A stretch of DNA of 6,746 nt from Planctomycetota bacterium (GTDB lineage: Bacteria > Planctomycetota > UBA1135 > GCA-002686595), in assembly GCA_029212955.1 (NCBI GenBank), contig JARGOW010000218.1:1-6746 (forward strand). The letters run 5' to 3'. A model generated the notes under the pieces. The model ran no database searches, was not told the DNA's origin, and saw only the letters and a program-made list of their open reading frames with translations. The position numbers and the translations under genes are program-made. Positions 1-4,285 of the stretch are shown here, in pieces; positions within the stretch are counted from its first letter, which is position 1; the number at the start of each line of letters is the position of its first letter.

Positions 1-1288
1 CCTCCACTAGGAACGGCGTGCGGAACACTCCCCGGTGGGAGTTCCAACGGCGCGCCATGTAACCTTGCAGATGGTGGCCGGGGATGAGTTCGTGGTGCAC
101 CACGGCCCGGGAGAAGTGCCGGTTGTTGCCGCGCATGGATTGTAGCTTGGCTTCGTGGCCCATGTCCTGGGTGGGGTAGGCGATGGAGATGACCTCGCCG
201 CCGGTGAAGTAGGGGCTGAAGCGCTGGCGTTCCGCCGACATCATTTGCATGCGCCAGGTCGTTTTGCAGTGCTCTGGAATGGTGACCAGGTCCCGGTCCT
301 CGAAGAATTGTGTGGCCTCGTTGGCCATGTCCAGGATCAGTCGGGCTTGTTCGCCGGGTTCGACCTGGATGCCACGAACCTTGGCTTGGGCTGCGCGCCA
401 GTCGCCTTCCAAACCCATTTCGGTGGCCGCCCGGGCACGATGTGTGTCGCACCAGGCAAACTCCTTCTCGGCGATGGCGAGCAATTCCTCGGGGGAATAG
501 GCGATGCGTTCGTTCTCGAGGGCGGAGAGCAGGCGCTTCCGGCCGATAGGATCACCGATCAGGCGGTCCTCGTCATCCGGGTCGATGCCCCCGATGGTTT
601 CCTCGAGGAATTTGCTGTGGGCCTCCAGCGCCTTGTCGAGCTTCTTCCAGGGGGCTTCGCACCACCAGGTGACCTCGGGGTGGGACTCGGCCTCGAATCG
701 ATACCATTGGCGGATGGCCCGATGCAGGCGACCGTTGGTGCGTGCGACCCGGCGCATGAGGGAGGGGTTGAGTTCGGCGTCTTCCTCCCGATCCGCTTGG
801 TCCTCTTTCCAGCGTGCCTGCCAATCTTCCATGGCTTGGGTGGCGGCGTGCATGGCTTCCGCGCATTCCCTGGCGTCGGAGAACTCGCGGGCGGAATAGG
901 CTTCGAGCAGGGGGAGAAGGAAGGATCGATACTCAAGAAAGGGCGCTGCATCGGCTTCCCTCTTCTGTTCGCTAGCGAATTCTTCGCCGGCGAAATCCAG
1001 GTGGTCCGAGAGCATCAGGAAGTCGATTTGGTCCCGCCGCGAAAGATCGTCAAAGTCCACAGCGCCCAAGCGTTGAAACCAATCGGCATTCAGGCTGGCG
1101 AAAGCCGAGTTCCGGGCCTGGGATAGCGGATAGGGGTACAAGCGTTCCAGGGCGCCTTTGTCCTCACGCCATTGCTGGATCAGCTCCGGCATGGTGGCGG
1201 TGATGGCGGGGCGGGACGATTCCGGGGCCTGGGCCAAGGCGGGTCCAGAGAGGAGGACAAGGCAAGCGAGGGAGAGGAATTTGGGCAT
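1..1288 (-). CDS. DUF885 family metallopeptidase-like protein, exported, C-terminus cut by window edge
   Basis: The reading frame is open from the start codon to the left edge and gives 429 residues. Residues 1-19 form a signal peptide (basic Lys3, hydrophobic core, ALA|QA cleavage site), so the protein is probably periplasmic or extracellular. A helical, charged region follows, with the stretch RRDQIDFLML typical of DUF885 proteins. The diagnostic motif HELIPGHH is at residues 399-406 (bases 71-94), preceded by SRAVVHHE; in this family it is thought to form a zinc-binding, protease-like active site. Family members are usually about 550-620 residues long, so roughly the last quarter, including the downstream EGWALY-type motif, lies outside. 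An in-frame ATG at 1312 would add MKRRYNLA and give a more basic signal-peptide n-region. Neither start has a clear Shine-Dalgarno sequence. The gene follows the S9 peptidase gene on the same strand. The exact substrate is unknown; a peptidase role is inferred from the family. Confidence 0.92.
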   Translation of the reverse strand, partial: MPKFLSLACLVLLSGPALAQAPESSRPAITATMPELIQQWREDKGALERLYPYPLSQARNSAFASLNADWFQRLGAVDFDDLSRRDQIDFLMLSDHLDFAGEEFASEQKREADAAPFLEYRSFLLPLLEAYSAREFSDARECAEAMHAATQAMEDWQARWKEDQADREEDAELNPSLMRRVARTNGRLHRAIRQWYRFEAESHPEVTWWCEAPWKKLDKALEAHSKFLEETIGGIDPDDEDRLIGDPIGRKRLLSALENERIAYSPEELLAIAEKEFAWCDTHRARAATEMGLEGDWRAAQAKVRGIQVEPGEQARLILDMANEATQFFEDRDLVTIPEHCKTTWRMQMMSAERQRFSPYFTGGEVISIAYPTQDMGHEAKLQSMRGNNRHFSRAVVHHELIPGHHLQGYMARRWNSHRGVFRTPFLVE

Positions 1289-1389
1289 GGCCAGATTGTA
1301 GCGCCGCTTCATAAATCCAGGCTGGAGTTTTGGGGCAGCAGTCCATGGTGCCGCCCGATTTTCCGTGGTTGTGAATTGGTTCCCCGACC
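1289..1389 (-). other. Short gap between the two peptidase genes, with a hairpin
   Basis: These 101 bases separate the S9 peptidase stop codon from the DUF885 start at 1288 (77 bases if the start is 1312). Bases 1333-1340 and 1349-1356 form an 8-bp stem with an 8-base loop. Read as minus-strand RNA it has one G-U pair. No U-run follows it on the minus strand, so it does not look like a strong intrinsic terminator. It could be an mRNA processing or stabilising hairpin within a two-gene transcript. Evidence is weak. Confidence 0.3.
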
Positions 1390-3903
1390 TCACTCCCAGC
1401 GCGGTTCCACGCCGAGCAATTTGCGCACGAAAAAATCCCGTTGGCGCCGGGTGCCGTAGGGTGTGCCCGCGGCCCCATGGCCCACCCCGGGCATGACGAG
1501 CAGCTCGAAGTCTTTGTCCGCATCGATCAGCGCCGAAACCACCTGCATGGTCGACGCCGGGTCCACGTTCTCGTCTGTCTCGCCCACGATCAGGAGCAGG
1601 TCACCGGTCAAGCGATGGGCTTGGGTCACGTTGGATTGCTCCGCGTAGTGGGGGCCAATCGGCCAGCCCATCCAGGCCTCGTTCCACCAGATCTTATCCA
1701 CGCGATTGTCGTGGCAACCGCAGTCGGCCACGGCCGCGTGGTAGAAGTCCCCATGGGCCAAGAGGGCGCGCAGGGCGCTTTGGCCCCCGGCCGATCCCCC
1801 GTAGATTCCGACCCGGGTGAGGTCCATGGCGGGTTCGTGCTTGGCCGCCGCTTCGATCCAGGGTCGCCGATCCGGAAAACCAGAGTCACCCAGGTTCTTC
1901 CAGCACACATCGTGGAAGGCCTTGCCCCGGTGGTTGGTACCCATGCCATCGATCTGCACCACGATGAAACCCAGCTCCGCCATGGCTGCGGGGCCGGTGG
2001 TGGCACGGAAGGACTTGGGCACGAAGGCCCCATGGGGACCCGCATAAATCGATTCGATAACGGGGTAGGTGCGGCCGGATTCAAAGTTGGAGGGCCGGTG
2101 GATGATGCCCCAAATGTCCGTGGTGCCATCGCGTCCCTTGGCGACAAACCGCTCCGGCGCGCGCCATCCCGTGGCTTCGAGTCTGGAAGCGTTGCCCCGT
2201 TCGAGTACGGCCACCAAACCTCCATCCTTGGCGCGTCGCAGCTCGTGCACGGGCGGCAGGTCCACGCGACTGTAGCTGTCGACATAATGTCGGCCGTCTG
2301 GAGACCAGTCGAGACTGTGAGTGCCGTCGCCCTGGGTCAGTTGGACCGTCGAACCGTTGTCCAGGTTCACCCGCACAAAATGGATGTGGTAGGGGTCCTG
2401 GCCCGGGAAAGGACCAGCCATGCGAAGGAGGGCGGATCGGTCTTCGCCGGTTCCTTCCGTGATGCTTTCCACACCGCGCATCAGACCGGGCCCGCTGGTC
2501 AGTTTGCGCTCCACTTCACCGTTGCTGTTGAGCAGGTACAGGTGATTCCAGCCATCCCGTTCGGAGGCCCACAGGTACTGCAGCACCGTTTGGCCCGCGC
2601 GCTGGGAAACCAGTCGCCGCAGGTAAGTCTTGCTCGAGTAGTTCACGAAGGTCGGACTCGCCTCCTCGATGATCGTGCTCGTTTCCCCCGTGGAAGGATC
2701 GATCGCGATCAAGCGTTGAACCTGGTGCCCACGCTGGTTGTACAGGAATGTGAAACGTTGGGTGGTCGGCTCCCAGCGAAGGCGCGAGATGGACCATGGC
2801 GTTGGAAACAAAGAGTCGTCCATGGGGATTTCCCTGCGTTCCTGTAAATCGAAGAGTCGCGGGCGACGGTGGTCGATGCGGTCACCTGGCTTGAGGTAGT
2901 TGTAGACGTGCAGCTTGGGTTGCAGTTGGTCTCTTGGCGTGGATTCCACATAGTGCACCTGGCGGGAGTCGCCTGCCACCACATGCATGGCCACCACGTA
3001 GCGACCGTCACCGGACAGGGTTGTGCGGCCCCTGAATCCCGCTTCACGGGTTCCTTCGGTGGTCAGTGAAAACTGTTCGCCCGAGGCCTTGATTCGCACG
3101 GAGACATTGTGATCGCGGAGGAAGACGGCGTAGGGCAAGTCGCGGTTGGGGTTTGGACCCGAACCGCGGGACTTGGGCGCGGGAGTCCCCCCGTGGATCC
3201 AAGCCACGGGCCGACCGGATCGTGCCACGAAAGCGGCACGGGCCTTGCCATCGGAAGTGCGCGCCACCCAGGCGTGCCCATCGTAGGTCGATTGATTCCA
3301 GGATCCGCCGGGCGGGATTTCTCCGTAGGCCCTTTCCGCGCCGCGCCCGGGCACCCAAAACATGGTCAGGGGCACGTCCAAATCGTTGAGCACTTTCAGG
3401 GGACAGCCGGGGCCGCCATTGACGCTGGCCGACGGGAATTCGGTGGGGGATGCGTGCAGGGGTTGTGCCTCGCGGATTCCCATGTGGCTCACCTGGCCCG
3501 AGTCCAAATCAAAGCGCCAGGCGTCCATGGGCGATTGGAATTGCACGTAGAGAGCCTTTCCATCGAAGCCCATGGTGCCGGGCCCCGTCGTGCCCTGGGT
3601 GCCCCCTATCTTTTTGGCCGCGGTGCGGATTTCTTCGATGGAGGGCAGGGTCGTGCGCTCACCGGTGGAGGCGTCCATACGCACGCTTTCGCGTCCGTGG
3701 TCGCCTTCGCGAAGGAACCACAGGGCCCTTCCCCCGTCGATCCAAGTGGCGTTGAGGTTTTCGTTGGCGACCAAGCCCCTTGTGCGTTCGTGGCGGTTGG
3801 AGGCACGGTCGTAGTCGGCCTTCGATCCTTGGGTGAAGGCGGGGGCGGCAAGTGACAGGGCGAGCAGGAAGGAGGACGCCCTCAAGAAATGGTGCCTGTT
3901 CAA
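1390..3903 (-). CDS. Exported S9 family serine peptidase (DPP-IV/prolyl oligopeptidase type) with a VHL beta-like domain
   Basis: Numbering here is from a TTG at 3903 (837 residues). Residues 1-24 are a signal peptide (NRHH, then a Leu/Ala core ending in APAFTQ). A beta-propeller follows, with blade signatures such as FLRDHNV (261-267), LSGDGRYVV (296-304) and a later WSPDGRHYV. Residues about 158-226 are an extra VHL beta-like domain. The C-terminal alpha/beta hydrolase carries YAGPHG (oxyanion Tyr620), nucleophile Ser704 in GGSAGG (codon 1792-1794), Asp777 in GETDENVDP and His809 in PGVGHG. The Tyr-Ser and Asp-His spacings (84 and 32) match human DPP-IV (83 and 32). The Glu-Glu loop of DPP-IV is absent, and the region before the Asp reads DNRVDKIWWNEAWMGWP, so substrate preference probably differs. 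The frame is open to an ATG at 4071 (893 residues), preceded by AAGGGA, but that would put about 60 Pro/Arg-rich residues before the signal peptide. A TTG at 3885 is also possible. The DUF885 gene lies downstream on the same strand. Confidence 0.93.
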   Translation of the reverse strand: MNRHHFLRASSFLLALSLAAPAFTQGSKADYDRASNRHERTRGLVANENLNATWIDGGRALWFLREGDHGRESVRMDASTGERTTLPSIEEIRTAAKKIGGTQGTTGPGTMGFDGKALYVQFQSPMDAWRFDLDSGQVSHMGIREAQPLHASPTEFPSASVNGGPGCPLKVLNDLDVPLTMFWVPGRGAERAYGEIPPGGSWNQSTYDGHAWVARTSDGKARAAFVARSGRPVAWIHGGTPAPKSRGSGPNPNRDLPYAVFLRDHNVSVRIKASGEQFSLTTEGTREAGFRGRTTLSGDGRYVVAMHVVAGDSRQVHYVESTPRDQLQPKLHVYNYLKPGDRIDHRRPRLFDLQERREIPMDDSLFPTPWSISRLRWEPTTQRFTFLYNQRGHQVQRLIAIDPSTGETSTIIEEASPTFVNYSSKTYLRRLVSQRAGQTVLQYLWASERDGWNHLYLLNSNGEVERKLTSGPGLMRGVESITEGTGEDRSALLRMAGPFPGQDPYHIHFVRVNLDNGSTVQLTQGDGTHSLDWSPDGRHYVDSYSRVDLPPVHELRRAKDGGLVAVLERGNASRLEATGWRAPERFVAKGRDGTTDIWGIIHRPSNFESGRTYPVIESIYAGPHGAFVPKSFRATTGPAAMAELGFIVVQIDGMGTNHRGKAFHDVCWKNLGDSGFPDRRPWIEAAAKHEPAMDLTRVGIYGGSAGGQSALRALLAHGDFYHAAVADCGCHDNRVDKIWWNEAWMGWPIGPHYAEQSNVTQAHRLTGDLLLIVGETDENVDPASTMQVVSALIDADKDFELLVMPGVGHGAAGTPYGTRRQRDFFVRKLLGVEPRWE
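3223..3432 (-). other. VHL beta-domain-like insert within the S9 peptidase
   Basis: This codes for residues about 158-226 of the peptidase (837-residue numbering). From Asn173 to Trp212 (bases 3387-3268) it aligns without gaps to human VHL N78-W117 as I recall that sequence. Matches are Asn173/N78, Trp183/W88, Gly188/G93, Tyr193/Y98, Pro197-Pro198-Gly199/P102-P103-G104, Thr206/S111, Tyr207/Y112, Gly209/G114, His210/H115 and Trp212/W117. In VHL, W88, Y98, S111, H115 and W117 form the pocket that binds hydroxyproline of HIF. The VHL alpha domain that binds elongin C is not present; the peptidase propeller resumes after the insert. A beta-sandwich fold is inferred from the pattern. Binding of hydroxyproline peptides is a hypothesis. 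Confidence 0.75.
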
Positions 3904-3934
3904 GATAGATGCGGAGCGACGGGTGGAGTGGGTG

Positions 3935-4017
3935 GGGAAGCGGGCCAACCGGTGGTCCTTGGGTTTCGGGCCACCGGGCGGACATGGGAAGGGTAGCACT
4001 CCTACTGGGAAGCGGGC
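3935..4017 (+). repeat. 11-bp direct repeat GGGAAGCGGGC, two copies
   Basis: Copies are at 3935-3945 and 4007-4017, 72 bases apart, both upstream of the S9 peptidase signal peptide. The second copy overlaps the end of the left arm of the 10-bp inverted repeat. It could be part of a regulatory site or chance in G-rich sequence. Confidence 0.3.
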
Positions 4018-4113
4018 AGAGTTCTCCGCATGGGAGAGCCCCGTATCTCGGAGAAACGGGCCGTCCAGCATGTTCCCTTAATCCATGCGGTAGCAAGGGA
4101 TTGTGCGGGTCCA

Positions 4114-4129
4114 CCGCTCGCTGGAGCGG
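4114..4129. other. Small perfect hairpin CCGCTC-GCTG-GAGCGG
   Basis: A 6-bp GC-rich stem with a 4-base loop lies in the divergent intergenic region. No T-run follows on either strand, so it is not a terminator. It may be a small operator-like palindrome or chance. Confidence 0.25.
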
Positions 4130-4176
4130 GTATCTACGGGCCAACGCCAGCTCGCCCATAAGGTGATTCTCCCGAA

Positions 4177-4206
4177 GTGACTGAATGGGGTTCACGTTGG
4201 TATGGT
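4177..4206 (+). promoter_or_regulatory. Weak sigma-70-like promoter candidate for the repeat protein
   Basis: GTGACT (4177-4182) matches four of six bases of TTGACA. After an 18-base spacer comes TATGGT (4201-4206), preceded by TG one base upstream, as in an extended -10 element. A transcript would start near 4213 and give a leader of about 73 bases before the ATG at 4286. The match is poor and sigma-factor preferences of this organism are unknown. Confidence 0.22.
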
Positions 4207-4285
4207 AGGTGCGCTTTCATGTGTGGGCCAAGGTCGATGTGCCATGTCCCAGTAGGCTCTAGCTTTTTTCAACGCACCATTCTCT

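Larger units (their letters stand above)
4001..4256. repeat. 10-bp inverted repeat CCTACTGGGA / TCCCAGTAGG flanking the divergent promoter region
   Basis: The left arm is at 4001-4010 and the right arm at 4247-4256, an exact reverse complement separated by 236 bases. The right arm ends about 30 bases before the ATG of the repeat protein. The left arm is about 100 bases upstream of the TTG start of the peptidase. Each gene therefore has one copy in the same orientation relative to its own transcription (CCCAGTAGG toward the gene). It could be a shared operator for both genes. The arms are short, so chance is not excluded. Confidence 0.35.
3904..4285. other. Divergent intergenic region between the S9 peptidase and the repeat protein
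   Basis: This region of 382 bases lies between the two divergent start codons (214 bases if the peptidase starts at 4071). It must hold the promoters of both genes. It contains a 10-bp inverted repeat (4001-4010 and 4247-4256), an 11-bp direct repeat (3935-3945 and 4007-4017), a small perfect hairpin (4114-4129) and a weak plus-strand promoter candidate (4177-4206). No convincing sigma-70 promoter was found for the minus strand, and no tRNA or riboswitch-like structure was recognised. Short frames crossing it have proline- and arginine-rich translations and do not look coding. Confidence 0.7.

Noticed and set aside
155..1126. Plus-strand open frame of 323 codons opposite the DUF885 gene
   Set aside because: The minus strand here encodes a recognisable DUF885 protein with signal peptide and HELIPGHH. 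The plus-strand translation is Gly-rich and featureless.
1262..1288. Lipoprotein signal in the DUF885 protein (Cys9)
   Set aside because: The residues before Cys9 are SLA, which lacks the usual Leu at -3, and the Cys is too early in the hydrophobic core. The ALA|QA site fits ordinary signal peptidase better.
1441..2847. Long plus-strand open frame (468 codons) opposite the S9 peptidase
   Set aside because: It lies entirely antisense to a gene with clear catalytic motifs. Its translation shows no domain, and long antisense frames are expected in GC-rich coding DNA.
3659..4195. Minus-strand frame of 178 codons spanning the divergent region
   Set aside because: It overlaps the peptidase signal peptide in another frame and is rich in Pro and Arg without any motif.
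4247..4270. T-run (4264-4269) as a plus-strand terminator
   Set aside because: No stable stem precedes it; only a weak GGCT/AGCT pairing is possible. No plus-strand gene ends upstream in the window.
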